NCBI GenBank assembly: GCA_963762525.1
Contig: CAVXKT010000002.1
Location: 602,727-666,726, forward strand
Length of the DNA: 64,000 bases
Origin: DATFDN01 sp963762525
GTDB taxonomy: Bacteria; Pseudomonadota; Alphaproteobacteria; Acetobacterales; Acetobacteraceae
Reading direction: 5' to 3'
The notes beneath the pieces are model-generated. The model made no database searches, was not told where the DNA came from, and worked only from the letters and a program-made list of their open reading frames with translations. A program made the position numbers and the translations under genes. Each line of letters opens with the position of its first letter. The stretch's first letter is position 1. Below, in pieces: positions 17,089 to 25,717 of the stretch.

Positions 17089-18150
17089 TCAGGCTTCGGC
17101 GCGACGATATCGCGGGATCACCTCGCGGCAGAGCAGTTGCAGCGACTGCATCACCAGCGGATGCGGAATGCGCCCGCCGCAGTTCAATTCCGCGAGCACC
17201 CCGTCGAGCTGCAGCTCCGCGCGAAGCGCACGCAGCCGCTCGCAAACGGCATCCGGGACGCCGACGACGATCTTCTCGGCCAGTACCTCGTCGTAATCGA
17301 TGCTCCGCAGCCGCTGCCCCCGCTCGGCGCGCTGCTCGACGGCGCGCGCGCCCGAGCGGCCGGCGGAATCCTCGAGCTGCGCGCCGAGCGCGCGGTAAAA
17401 GGCCATGATGCTCGCCTCCGGCTCCGCCCGTGCCCGCTCGGCCGAGCGGCCGATATGGACCGGCACCCGCAGATAGACCCGCCCCTCCCCGGGATGGCCG
17501 GCCGAGCGCCAACCCTGCCGATAGGCGGCGAGCAGCGGACCGAGCTCCGAGAGGGTGCCGAGGCGAACGGCGCAGAAGATCGGAAAGCCCATGGCGCCGA
17601 TGGCGGCGTAGGTATCGGCGCTGGTGGCGGCGATGCGGATCTCGGGGTGCGGCGTCTGGTGCGGCTTCGGCACCAGGCAGACGTCGTCGAACCGATAGAA
17701 CTCACCGGCGTAGCTGAAGCGCTCCCGGGTCCACGCCCGCCGCAACACTTCCAGCACTTCGGCGAACCGCTGGCGGCTCTCGGCATAGGGAATGCCGTAG
17801 GCCTCGTAAGTGCGCGGGAAGCCGCTCCGACCGACGCCGAGGATCAGGCGGCCCGCGCTCAGATGATCGACGGTCGCCGCCTCCTCGGCCAGCCGCAGCG
17901 GGTGACACAGCGGCAGCACCTGCACGGCGATGCCGATCTTGATCCGCCGCGTGCGCGCCGCGATGGCGGCGGCGATGGTCAGCGGCGCCGCCAGCACCGA
18001 ACGCTCGGGCGCGACATGCAGCTCGGCCAGCCACAGCACGTCGAGCCCGCTCTGTTCGGCGGCGTCCACCAGCTCGAAGCTCTCGGCGAAGGCGGCGGCC
18101 TCGGACTGCCCGGGCGAGCGCTGGAACTCGTGAAACATGCCGAACTCCAT
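17089..18150 (-). CDS. LLM-class flavin-dependent oxidoreductase (luciferase-like monooxygenase)
   Basis: 353 residues. The N-terminus MEFGMFHEFQ with GLDVLWLAELHVAPE and the barrel motif TRRIKIGIAVQVLPLCHPLRLAEE are typical of the bacterial luciferase-like group that uses FMNH2 or F420. GRLILGVGRSGFPRTYEAYG is the cofactor-phosphate region. The substrate cannot be predicted within this family. It shares strand with the carrier operon downstream but is separated by 346 bases, so it is probably its own unit. Upstream lies gene debris. Confidence 0.88.
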   Translation of the reverse strand: MEFGMFHEFQRSPGQSEAAAFAESFELVDAAEQSGLDVLWLAELHVAPERSVLAAPLTIAAAIAARTRRIKIGIAVQVLPLCHPLRLAEEAATVDHLSAGRLILGVGRSGFPRTYEAYGIPYAESRQRFAEVLEVLRRAWTRERFSYAGEFYRFDDVCLVPKPHQTPHPEIRIAATSADTYAAIGAMGFPIFCAVRLGTLSELGPLLAAYRQGWRSAGHPGEGRVYLRVPVHIGRSAERARAEPEASIMAFYRALGAQLEDSAGRSGARAVEQRAERGQRLRSIDYDEVLAEKIVVGVPDAVCERLRALRAELQLDGVLAELNCGGRIPHPLVMQSLQLLCREVIPRYRRAEA

Positions 18151-18178
18151 GGCGCTCCTCCCGGGGGTCGCGGATCAG

Positions 18179-18383
18179 CCTACAATGCGCCGGCCAGTCT
18201 GAGGAGGATGGGCGCCAGTGCGCGCCCGGCGGCCTCGCAGGCGGCCTCGTTCGGATGCACCCGATCACCGCTGTCGTAGCCCGGTTTGTAAGTCACCGGA
18301 TCGCCGCCGATCCCCCACACGGCAGCGAGATCAAGCAGCCCGAAGCCGCGCCGGGCGGCGGTTGCGCGGACCCGGTCGTTGGA
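18179..18383 (-). pseudogene. C-terminal fragment of an SGNH/GDSL hydrolase
   Basis: The minus strand reads RATAARRGFGLLDLAAVWG, then GDRVHPNEAACEAAGRALAP and a stop at 18179. The D-x-V-H-P element is the C-terminal catalytic Asp/His block of SGNH hydrolases. The Ser-containing N-terminal block is missing. Partner SGNH enzymes often sit beside MBOAT acyltransferases in alginate or cell-wall acetylation loci, and MBOAT pieces adjoin it here. The left border is a true stop; the right border is where the opposite-strand MBOAT fragment begins. Confidence 0.65.
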
Positions 18384-18532
18384 TGACCCGGCTTCTGACC
18401 GCGCGCGGGTATCGCAGCCTGGCGCAAAACCCCTGGTATCGGACGACCATGCGCGGTCTGACCTTCACCTGGTTCGCCTTCACGCTGTTGTGGTTCTGGA
18501 GCAGCTGGGGTCAGATGAGCCAGCTGCTCGGT
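18383..18532 (+). pseudogene. C-terminal fragment of an MBOAT acyltransferase, inverted
   Basis: About 50 codons on the plus strand encode LLTARGYRSLAQNPWY followed by RGLTFTWFAFTLLWFWSSW, the last two helices of MBOAT-family O-acyltransferases. No upstream catalytic part precedes it on this strand; the active-site His region lies just to the right on the other strand. The orientation is therefore opposite to its natural partner segment. Not expected to make a working protein. Confidence 0.6.
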
Positions 18533-18612
18533 CTGGCCGTGCCACGCGCCCACCAGAAAGAAGGTGACCAGCATAAATTGCGCGCGCCGCCAATTCGCCG
18601 GACCCGAGCATG
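18533..18612 (-). pseudogene. MBOAT acyltransferase fragment with the active-site WHG
   Basis: The minus strand encodes RRAQFMLVTFFLVGAWHGQT, which contains the hallmark FFLVGxWHG of MBOAT acyltransferases (catalytic His). In-frame stops lie upstream near 18616, and downstream on this strand the sequence turns into the reverse complement of the C-terminal fragment. The pieces fit an MBOAT gene in which a segment of about 150 bp was flipped, followed by the SGNH fragment. Confidence 0.6.
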
Positions 18613-18805
18613 ATTATTATTGTTACAGTAGCGACAACAGCCATTTTGACATAGTCGCGAAACGAGGCGCGAAAACCATCCGTGCGCGAAGGCTATGCAA
18701 AACGATATGTTCGCTTGTCAACCCGGTCGCCGGGCCTTCGCGCCCCGATTTGACGAACGAAGTTGCCGTCACCATGCTGTAAGATCGCTATCGGAAAGGA
18801 CGAGA

Positions 18806-20012
18806 ATGGCGCTGAGCCGAACCGCCCGCGTCAATTTGCTGATCGGCAACGGGCACTTCCTGTCGCATTTCTATATGCTGTGCCTGCCGCCGATGTTCCT
18901 CGCCTGGCAGAAGAGCTTCGCGGTCAGCTTTGCCGAGCTCGGGCTCGCCATCGCGCTGATGTCGGGCACCACGGCGCTGTTGCAGACGCCGGTCGGGTTC
19001 CTCGTGGACCGGCATGGCGCGCGGCCGTTCCTGGTCGGCGGCACGCTGCTGATGTCGCTGTCGATCGCGGCGATGGGATTGACCGCCCATTTCTGGCAGA
19101 TCCTCGGGCTCGCGGTGCTGTCGGGCGTCGGCAACTCGGTCATCCACCCGGCCGACTACGCGATCATCAGCGGCGCGGTGGACAAGGACCGCATGGGCCG
19201 CTCCTTCGCGCTGCACACCTTCAGCGGCAATCTTGGCTTCTCCGCCGCCCCGCCGGCGATCGCCGTCCTGATGGTGGCGTTCGGCTGGCGAGCGGCGCTG
19301 CTGATCGTCGGGATTGCTCGGCATCCCGGTGGTGGCGGCGATTCTCGCGCAAAGCGCAATCCTGGCCGAACAGGGGCGTGAGCGGAAGGCCGCCTCCGGA
19401 CTGCGCGCGCGCGAGCTTTTGTTCAGCCGCACCATGGTGATGTTCTTCCTGTTCTTCGCCCTCGGCGCGATGGGCGGGGCGGGCGTGCAGTCGTGGCTGG
19501 TCACGGTTCTGCACGCGACCAAGGGCCTGACGCTCGAGATCGCCTCGGCCGCGCTGACGGGCTACATGCTGGGCTCCACCTCCGGCGTGCTGGTCGGCGG
19601 CTGGTTCGCCGACGCCTACAAGGACCATGTCGGGCCGTTCGCGGTGGTGCTGACCGCCGCCTCGGCGAGCTTGATTCTGGTCGTGAACTGGCTCGGGCTG
19701 CCCGGCGTGGCGGTGATCGGGGTGATGTTCGCCGCCGGCCTCGCGCTCGGCGCCAGCCGCACGCCGCGCGACATCATGGTGAAGGACGCCGCGCCGCCGG
19801 GGCAGATCGGCAAGGTATTCGGCTTCGTGAGTTCCGGGCTGCCGCTGGGCTCGGCGCTCACCCCGGCGCCCTGCGGCTGGCTGATCGATCGCGGCCATCC
19901 CGAGCTGGTTCTGGTGCTGGTCGCGGCACTGCTCTGTCTCAGCCTGCTATGCTGCGGCGGCGCCCGCTCCTCGGCGCGGCGCGGGTCGGTGGTCATGGCG
20001 GCGGCGGAATAG
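18806..20012 (+). CDS. MFS transporter (frameshifted)
   Basis: About 400 residues and 12 membrane helices of the major facilitator superfamily, starting MALSRTARVNLLIGNGHFLSHF with AAGGA six bases upstream. The first half carries GFLVDRHGARPFLVGG, the conserved loop 2-3 motif. The frame breaks near 19317 (one base extra after LLIVG) and resumes with LLGIPVVAAILAQSAIL through helices 7-12. FADAYKDHVGPF is the second-half counterpart of the loop motif. The subfamily resembles fosmidomycin-resistance/organic-anion-type MFS proteins, but the substrate is uncertain. The indel may be a sequencing error since both halves look well conserved. Confidence 0.8.
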
Positions 20013-20066
20013 CGGGCTCCGAAGGCGCCTCGTCGGCCGCCGTCTCGGTTGCTATAAGCGGCGCCC

Positions 20067-20921
20067 ATGATCCGCGAATTGCCGACCCGCAATCGGCACC
20101 GCTTCGCCGCCGCGCTTCTGCTTCTCGGCCCGCTGCTCGCCGGCTGCGGCGGCGGCAGCAGCAAACCACGCGCCGACGCGCCGGTGCGTCCGCCCGAGGA
20201 GCTGTACAACAACGGCCTCGATGCGCTCAACGCGTCGCGCTACACGACCGCCTCCGACCAGTTCACCGCGATCGAGGAGAATTATCCCTACTCGTCCTGG
20301 GCGGCGCGGGCGCAGCTGCTGCTCGGCTACACGCAATATCTGCAGAACAACTATGATCAGGCGATCACCACGTTGGATCGCTACATCCAGCTGCATCCGA
20401 TCGGCCAGGACGTGGCCTACGCCACCTATCTGCGCGCGCTGTGCTTCTACGAGCAGATCGAGGACGTGCAGCGCGACCAGAAGGCGACCGTGGACGCCAT
20501 GGCGGCACTTCAGGAAGTGGTGAACCGCTACCCCGGCACCGACTACGCGCGCGACGCGCGGCTCAAGATCGACCTCGCCCGCGACCACCTCGCCGGCAAG
20601 GAGATGGCGATCGGTCGCTATTACGAGGATCAGCACCTGTATGGCGCGGCGATCAACCGTTTCCAGCGTGTGGTCCAGGACTTCCAGACCACGAACCATG
20701 TCCCCGAGGCGCTGGAGCGGCTGGTGGAGGTGTATTTGCGGCTCGGCCTGCGCGCCGAGGCGGAACGGACCGCCGCCGTGCTCGGCTACAACTATCCGGG
20801 CAGTCGCTGGTACCAGGACGCCTATGCGATGCTCTACAGCGACCGGCTGGTGAAAACGCCGCCGCCCGCCGAAGCCGCCGGCCCGGGCTTCTTCACCCGC
20901 GCCTGGCGCGCGGTGTTCTAA
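20067..20921 (+). CDS. bamD: Outer membrane assembly lipoprotein BamD
   Basis: 284 residues with a lipoprotein signal (FAAALLLLGPLLAGC) and five TPR-like helical repeats, including EELYNNGLDALNASRYTTASDQF and YPYSSWAARAQLLLGYTQY, the usual first repeats of BamD/ComL. It is an essential part of the BAM complex that inserts beta-barrel proteins in the outer membrane. Length and signature match the alphaproteobacterial form. Six bases separate it from recN; the bamD-recN-ligA order is common in alphaproteobacteria and supports the assignment. Confidence 0.95.
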   Translation: MIRELPTRNRHRFAAALLLLGPLLAGCGGGSSKPRADAPVRPPEELYNNGLDALNASRYTTASDQFTAIEENYPYSSWAARAQLLLGYTQYLQNNYDQAITTLDRYIQLHPIGQDVAYATYLRALCFYEQIEDVQRDQKATVDAMAALQEVVNRYPGTDYARDARLKIDLARDHLAGKEMAIGRYYEDQHLYGAAINRFQRVVQDFQTTNHVPEALERLVEVYLRLGLRAEAERTAAVLGYNYPGSRWYQDAYAMLYSDRLVKTPPPAEAAGPGFFTRAWRAVF

Positions 20922-20927
20922 GCCCGG

Positions 20928-22617
20928 ATGCTCACCGCGCTGGCGATCCGCGACGTGGTGTTGATCGAACGGTTGGACCTCGAATTCGGCCCGCATCTGA
21001 CCGTGCTCACGGGCGAGACCGGGGCCGGCAAGTCGATCCTGCTGGACAGCCTGGGCTTGGCGCTGGGGGTGCGGGCCGAGGCGGGATTGGTGCGCGCCGG
21101 CGCCGAGCAGGCGAGCGTGACCGCCTGCTTCGCACTGCCGGGCGAGCATCCGGCGCACGATCTGTTGCGCGAGCAGGGGCTCGACCCGACCGGGGATCTG
21201 GTGCTGCGCCGCATCCTCGGGCGCGACGGCCGCTCGCGCGCGTTCGTAGGCGAGCAGCCGGTCGGCGTCGGCCTGCTGCGCCGGCTGGGCGGGTTGCTGA
21301 TCGAAGTGCAGGGCCAGCACGAGCAGATGGGGCTCGCCGATCCGGCGACGCATCTCGGCTTGCTGGACGGCTTCGGCGTTCCCGCCGCGCTGGTTCGCGC
21401 GGTGGCCACTTCCTGGCGCGATTGGCGGGAGGCCGAGCGGGCGCTGGCGGCCGCGCGCGAGGCGATCGCGACGGCCACGCGCGATGAGGAATGGCTGCGC
21501 CACGCCGTCGATGAGCTCACAAAACTCGCCCCGCAAGCGGACGAGGAGGATCGGCTAGCCGCCGAGCGGCGGAGCCTGCAAGCGGGCGAGCGGCGGGCGG
21601 AGGCGATCACGGCGGCCATGTCCGAACTGGCGCCGCGCGACCGTCGCGCGTCCGGACCGGCCGCGGCGTTGCGTGCGGCGACGCGAGCGCTGCACCGGCT
21701 GCACGCTCCGGGAACGGGCGACATCGACGCCATGGCGGCGCCCGCCCTCGCCGCTCTGGAACGCGCCGAGGAAGCTCTGGCCGAGGCCGAGAACCTGCTC
21801 CTGCGGCTGGCGAGCGACGCCGAGGCCGATCCTCGCCGGCTGGAACCGGAACGAGGAGCGACTGTTCGCGCTGCGCGCGGCCGCCCGCAAGCACGCGGTC
21901 ACGCCCGCCGAGTTGCCGCAACTGCTGGCGACGCTCACCGATCGGCTGGCGGCGTTGCAGGACGGCGCCGCCGAGGCGCAGAGATGCGCGGCGGCGGCGG
22001 GGTCCGCCCGCGCCGATTATGTGGAGGCGGCCGGGCGGCTGTCGGCGGCGCGGCGGGAGGCGGCGGGGCGGCTCGCGCGGGCGGTCTCGCGCGAGCTGCC
22101 GCCGCTCCGGCTCGAAAAGGCGCGCTTCACCGTCGAGGTGGCGGAGCAGGCGGAACCGGGCTGGGGGCCGGGCGGGACCGATGCGGTTCGGTTCCTGATC
22201 GCGACCAACCCCGGACAGGCGCCGGGACCGCTGGCGCGCGTCGCCTCGGGCGGCGAGCTGTCGCGGCTCATGCTGGCGTTGAAGGTGGTGCTGGCCAGCC
22301 TGTCGACGGTTCCGACGCTGGTCTTCGACGAGGTCGACTCCGGCGTCGGCGGCGCGACGGCGGCGGCGGTGGGCGAGCGGCTGGCGCGGGTGGCCGAGCG
22401 GGCGCAGGTGCTGGTGGTCACGCACAGCCCGCAGGTGGCGGCCCGCGGTGCGGCGCATCTGCTGGTCGCGAAGGCGGTCGGGCGGGGACGCGCCCGGACC
22501 GGCGTTGCAGCGTTGGACGCGGCCGCGAGGCGCGAGGAGATCGCCCGCATGCTGGCCGGCGAGAAGGTCACCGAGGCGGCCCGCGCCGCCGCCGCCGACC
22601 TGCTGGCGCCGGCGTGA
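20928..22617 (+). CDS. recN: DNA repair ATPase RecN (frameshifted)
   Basis: SMC-like ATPase of double-strand-break repair. Walker A GETGAGKSI lies near residues 30-38, followed by a helical arm. Near 21850 one base breaks the frame after DPRRLE; the other frame resumes with NEERLFALRAAARKH, then ARVASGGELSRLMLALK (ABC signature) and TLVFDEVDSGVGG (Walker B). The two parts together give about 560 residues, normal for RecN, and every ATPase motif is intact, so a sequencing error or a very recent mutation is likely. The stop overlaps the ligA GTG start by four bases (GTGA). Confidence 0.88.
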
Positions 22618-25313
22618 GGAAGCCGGCCGGAAGCGCCGAGGGCGGCAAGGCGGAAGAGGAGCTCAGCCGCCTCGCCGAAGAAATCGCCCGCCACGATCGG
22701 CTCTATCACGAACAGGACGCGCCCGAGATCACCGACGCCGCGTATGACGCGCTGCGCCGCCGACATGCCGAGATCGAGGCGCGCTTTCCGGCGCTGGTGC
22801 GCGCCGATTCGCCGGTGCGCCGGGTCGGCGGGGCACCTTCCGGCGGCTTCGCCAAGCGGCGCCATCTGTTGCCGATGCTGTCGCTCGACAACGCCTTCGA
22901 CGGCGCCGAATTCGCCGAATTCGCGGCGCGGGCGCGACGCTTCCTCGGCCTCGCCGCCGACGCCGAGCTGGCGCTGGTGGCGGAGGCCAAGATCGACGGG
23001 CTGTCGATCAACCTCACCTACGAGGATGGCCGGCTGGTCCGCGGCGCCACGCGCGGCGACGGCACCGAGGGCGAGGACGTCACCGCCAATCTGCGCACCA
23101 TCGCCGCGGTGCCGCAGGTTTTGCGCAAGCCCTTCCCGGCGCTGATCGAGGTGCGCGGCGAGGTGTTCATGTCCAAATCCGACTTCCTGGCGCTGAACGC
23201 GGCGCTGGAGGCGGCGGGCGAGCGCACCCTCGCCAATCCGCGCAACGGCGCCGCCGGCAGCCTGCGCCAGCTCGATCCGGCGGTGACGGCGGGGCGCCCG
23301 CTGTCGCTGTTCGCCTACGCGATGGGCGAGGCGAGCGCGCCGGTGGCGGCGACGCATTGGGAGTATCTGCAATGGCTCCGCGCCCGCGGCTTCGCGGTGA
23401 ACCCGCTATCGCGGCGCCTCGCCGATGCGGATGCGGCGGCGGGATTTCAGGCCGAGATGGCGGAGGCGCGCGCCGGCCTCGCCTACGACATCGACGGCGT
23501 AGTGTACAAGATCGACGACCTGGCGTTGCAGCGCCGCCTTGGCTTCGTCGGCCGGGCGCCGCGCTGGGCGGTGGCGTGGAAATTCCCCGCCGAGCAGGCG
23601 ACGACGCGGCTTGCGGGCATTCGCATCCAGGTCGGGCGCACCGGCGCGCTGACGCCGGTCGCCGAGCTGGAGCCGGTGAATGTGGGCGGCGTGCTGGTCG
23701 CGCGCGCGACCTTGCACAACGAGGACGAGATCGCGCGCAAGGATGTGCGGGTTGGCGACACCGTGCGCATCCAGCGCGCCGGCGACGTGATCCCGCAGGT
23801 TGTGGCGGTGATCGCGGAGAAGCGTCCGGCGGATGCCGCGCCGTTCGTCTTTCCCGAAATCTGCCCGGCTTGCGGCAGCGCCGCCGTGCGCCCGCCGGGG
23901 GAGGTGGTGCGCCGCTGCACCGGCGGGCTGGTGTGCCCGGCGCAGCGGGTCGAGCGGCTGGTGCATTTCGTCTCCCGTCCGGCGTTCGACATCGACGGAT
24001 TGGGCGAGAAGACCATTCGCGAATTCTACGATCTCGGCTGGCTGGACGGGCCGGCCGACATCTTCCGCCTGCCCGCGCGCGAGGCCGAGATCGCCGAGCG
24101 CGAGGGTTGGGGGAAGGTGTCGGCGCGCAACCTCTCGCAGGCGATCGCGGCGCGGCGGCGCATTTCGCTCGCGCGCTTCATCTACGCGCTCGGCATCCGC
24201 CGCATCGGCGAACGCAACGCGCAACTGCTGGCGCGCCACTACGGCAGCTTCGCCGAGTGGCGGGCGCGGATGTTGGATGCAACCACCGAAGGGTCGGAGG
24301 AGCGACGCGCGCTTTCCAGCATCATCGGCATCGGACCCGCGATCGCGGAGGAACTGGCGGAGTTCTTCAACGAACCGCGCAATCTCGCCGCGCTGGACGA
24401 ACTCGCCGCCGCGCTCACCATCGAGGATGCGGCGCCGCCGGCGGCGGCGGGCGCGCTCGCGGGCAAGGTCGTGGTGTTCACCGGCAGCCTCGCCACCATG
24501 ACCCGCCCGGAGGCGAAAGCGCGCGCCGAGGCGCTGGGCGCCAAAGTCACCGACAGCGTGTCGAAGAAGACCGACTATGTGGTGCTGGGCGAGGACGCCG
24601 GATCAAAGGCGCGCAAGGCGACTGAACTCGGGGTGCGCACGCTGACCGAGGCGGAGTGGCGGGTGATGGCGGGACTGATGACCCGGCATCCGTGGAAAGT
24701 GAGTAGCCCTGAATTTGTCATCGCGAGGCGCGCAGCGCCGTGGCGATCCAGGCTCGCCGCACCGTGCTGCCCGCCTGGATCGCCATGCCGCCAAGGGGCG
24801 GCTCGCGATGACGGAATCGGCGGATGCGTTTCGCCGTCCAATGATTCCGGGCACTGGCGGAGGGCGGAGCGTCAAGCCCCTCCGGAGACTCGCGTTGAGC
24901 TGCGTTCGTTGGCGCGGCGCCTGCGCCGTCGGACGGCATCCAGGTCGGATGCCGTTTGCAAATTCATCCAGAACTCCGGGGTGGTTTTGAATTGCTCGCC
25001 CAGAAGGATTGCCGTGTGCGCGGTAATGGCGCGTTCCCCTCGCAAGATAGCGGTCACGCGATTTGCCGGCACGTTCAGCATGCGCGCCAGGCCGCGCGCG
25101 GTGATACCGGCCGGCTCCATGAACTCCGCCCGCAGCACGTCCCCGGGAGTGACGGCCGCAAGCTCCTCTCCGGTCGTGACATCCGACAGATCGAGCCGAT
25201 CCACTTCCTCGCGGCGAATCATGGCCGCATCCCTCCTCAGTAATAGTCCACGATCTCCACTTCATGCGCGCCGCCATCGACCCATACGAAGCAGAGCCGC
25301 CATTGATCGTTAA
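22614..25313 (+). CDS. ligA: NAD-dependent DNA ligase LigA with unnatural C-terminal read-through
   Basis: The conserved ligase runs from GTG 22614 to about 24680: adenylation domain with AKIDGLSI (Lys nucleophile), OB fold, four-Cys zinc finger (CPACG...CTGGLVCPAQ), helix-hairpin-helix region and C-terminal BRCT domain (GKVVVFTGSLATMTRPEAK). That is about 690 residues, the family's normal size. After LTEAEWRVMAGLM the frame has no stop and runs ~210 more codons through a palindromic repeat and antisense across the higA gene. Shifting by one base at 24676 gives TGA at once, so a lost base is the simplest explanation. LigA joins Okazaki fragments and is normally essential. Confidence 0.88.
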   Translation: MRKPAGSAEGGKAEEELSRLAEEIARHDRLYHEQDAPEITDAAYDALRRRHAEIEARFPALVRADSPVRRVGGAPSGGFAKRRHLLPMLSLDNAFDGAEFAEFAARARRFLGLAADAELALVAEAKIDGLSINLTYEDGRLVRGATRGDGTEGEDVTANLRTIAAVPQVLRKPFPALIEVRGEVFMSKSDFLALNAALEAAGERTLANPRNGAAGSLRQLDPAVTAGRPLSLFAYAMGEASAPVAATHWEYLQWLRARGFAVNPLSRRLADADAAAGFQAEMAEARAGLAYDIDGVVYKIDDLALQRRLGFVGRAPRWAVAWKFPAEQATTRLAGIRIQVGRTGALTPVAELEPVNVGGVLVARATLHNEDEIARKDVRVGDTVRIQRAGDVIPQVVAVIAEKRPADAAPFVFPEICPACGSAAVRPPGEVVRRCTGGLVCPAQRVERLVHFVSRPAFDIDGLGEKTIREFYDLGWLDGPADIFRLPAREAEIAEREGWGKVSARNLSQAIAARRRISLARFIYALGIRRIGERNAQLLARHYGSFAEWRARMLDATTEGSEERRALSSIIGIGPAIAEELAEFFNEPRNLAALDELAAALTIEDAAPPAAAGALAGKVVVFTGSLATMTRPEAKARAEALGAKVTDSVSKKTDYVVLGEDAGSKARKATELGVRTLTEAEWRVMAGLMTRHPWKVSSPEFVIARRAAPWRSRLAAPCCPPGSPCRQGAARDDGIGGCVSPSNDSGHWRRAERQAPPETRVELRSLARRLRRRTASRSDAVCKFIQNSGVVLNCSPRRIAVCAVMARSPRKIAVTRFAGTFSMRARPRAVIPAGSMNSARSTSPGVTAASSSPVVTSDRSSRSTSSRRIMAASLLSNSPRSPLHARRHRPIRSRAAIDR
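24717..24812. repeat. 96-bp REP/MITE-like inverted repeat
   Basis: GTCATCGCGAG at 24717-24727 is perfectly mirrored by CTCGCGATGAC at 24802-24812, and TGGCGATCCAGG (24741-24752) by CCTGGATCGCCA (24774-24785). It lies just past the conserved end of ligA. Sequences of the GTCATCGCGAG...ATCCAGG type are widespread intergenic palindromes in proteobacteria. It could fold into a long hairpin and may serve as a transcription end for ligA. Confidence 0.8.
24872..25222 (-). CDS. higA: HigA-type antitoxin (XRE/VapI family)
   Basis: 116 residues. The central TPGDVLRAEFMEPAGITARG with LARMLNVPANRVTAILRGER forms the helix-turn-helix of the HigA/VapI antitoxins, followed by LGEQFKTTPEFWMNLQTASDL, a standard tail segment of the family. 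It would bind and neutralise the adjacent HigB nuclease and repress the pair's promoter. It follows the toxin gene after 14 bases, the typical toxin-first order of hig systems. The tail is Arg-rich (VRRRRRRAN). The gene is antisense to the ligA read-through. Confidence 0.9.
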   Translation of the reverse strand: MIRREEVDRLDLSDVTTGEELAAVTPGDVLRAEFMEPAGITARGLARMLNVPANRVTAILRGERAITAHTAILLGEQFKTTPEFWMNLQTASDLDAVRRRRRRANERSSTRVSGGA

Positions 25314-25518
25314 TTCGAATGCTGTGCTGCCCCGCCCGGTCTGCCGAGAGCGCCTCCAATCGATTGGCCGGCGGCGATCGCAGCTCTTCCAGGCGGATCG
25401 CGGCATCCAACATCCGCAGCTTCCGGCGCGCGACGTTGGCGATATCGGACGGAAAACCCTTCGGCATCTGGCCACGGAAAACCGCCGCGGTGCGCTTGTC
25501 GCGGAAGCTCTCGATCAC
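25237..25518 (-). CDS. higB: HigB toxin (RelE-like mRNA nuclease)
   Basis: 93 residues beginning MIESFRDKRTAAVFRG and ending INDQWRLCFVWVDGGAHEVEIVDYY, both standard for the HigB/RelE 'killer' family that cuts mRNA on the ribosome. Basic residues in the centre (VARRKLRMLDAA) and the terminal Tyr-Tyr match the family. First gene of the higBA pair. Upstream toward 25560 the sequence becomes A/T-rich and is likely to hold the autoregulated promoter. Confidence 0.92.
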   Translation of the reverse strand: MIESFRDKRTAAVFRGQMPKGFPSDIANVARRKLRMLDAAIRLEELRSPPANRLEALSADRAGQHSIRINDQWRLCFVWVDGGAHEVEIVDYY

Positions 25519-25717
25519 ACCGCGTTACACAACACATAACAGACTGAAGTCAATCTTTGCTAACTGGCGGAGATGTCTCTCATAACGGAGACACTACCTA
25601 CCCTCCCGGCAGCTCGCTTGACCGTCGCATCCCGGCGACCGGCGGAATCCCACTCCGCCTTGAGGCCGCCCGCGGCACGCGCACAATCGGCGCCTAATCC
25701 GCCCGGGACACACCCCA

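Noticed and set aside
16963..18279. Long plus-strand frame opposite the LLM oxidoreductase
   Set aside because: Shadow of the oxidoreductase with no domain.
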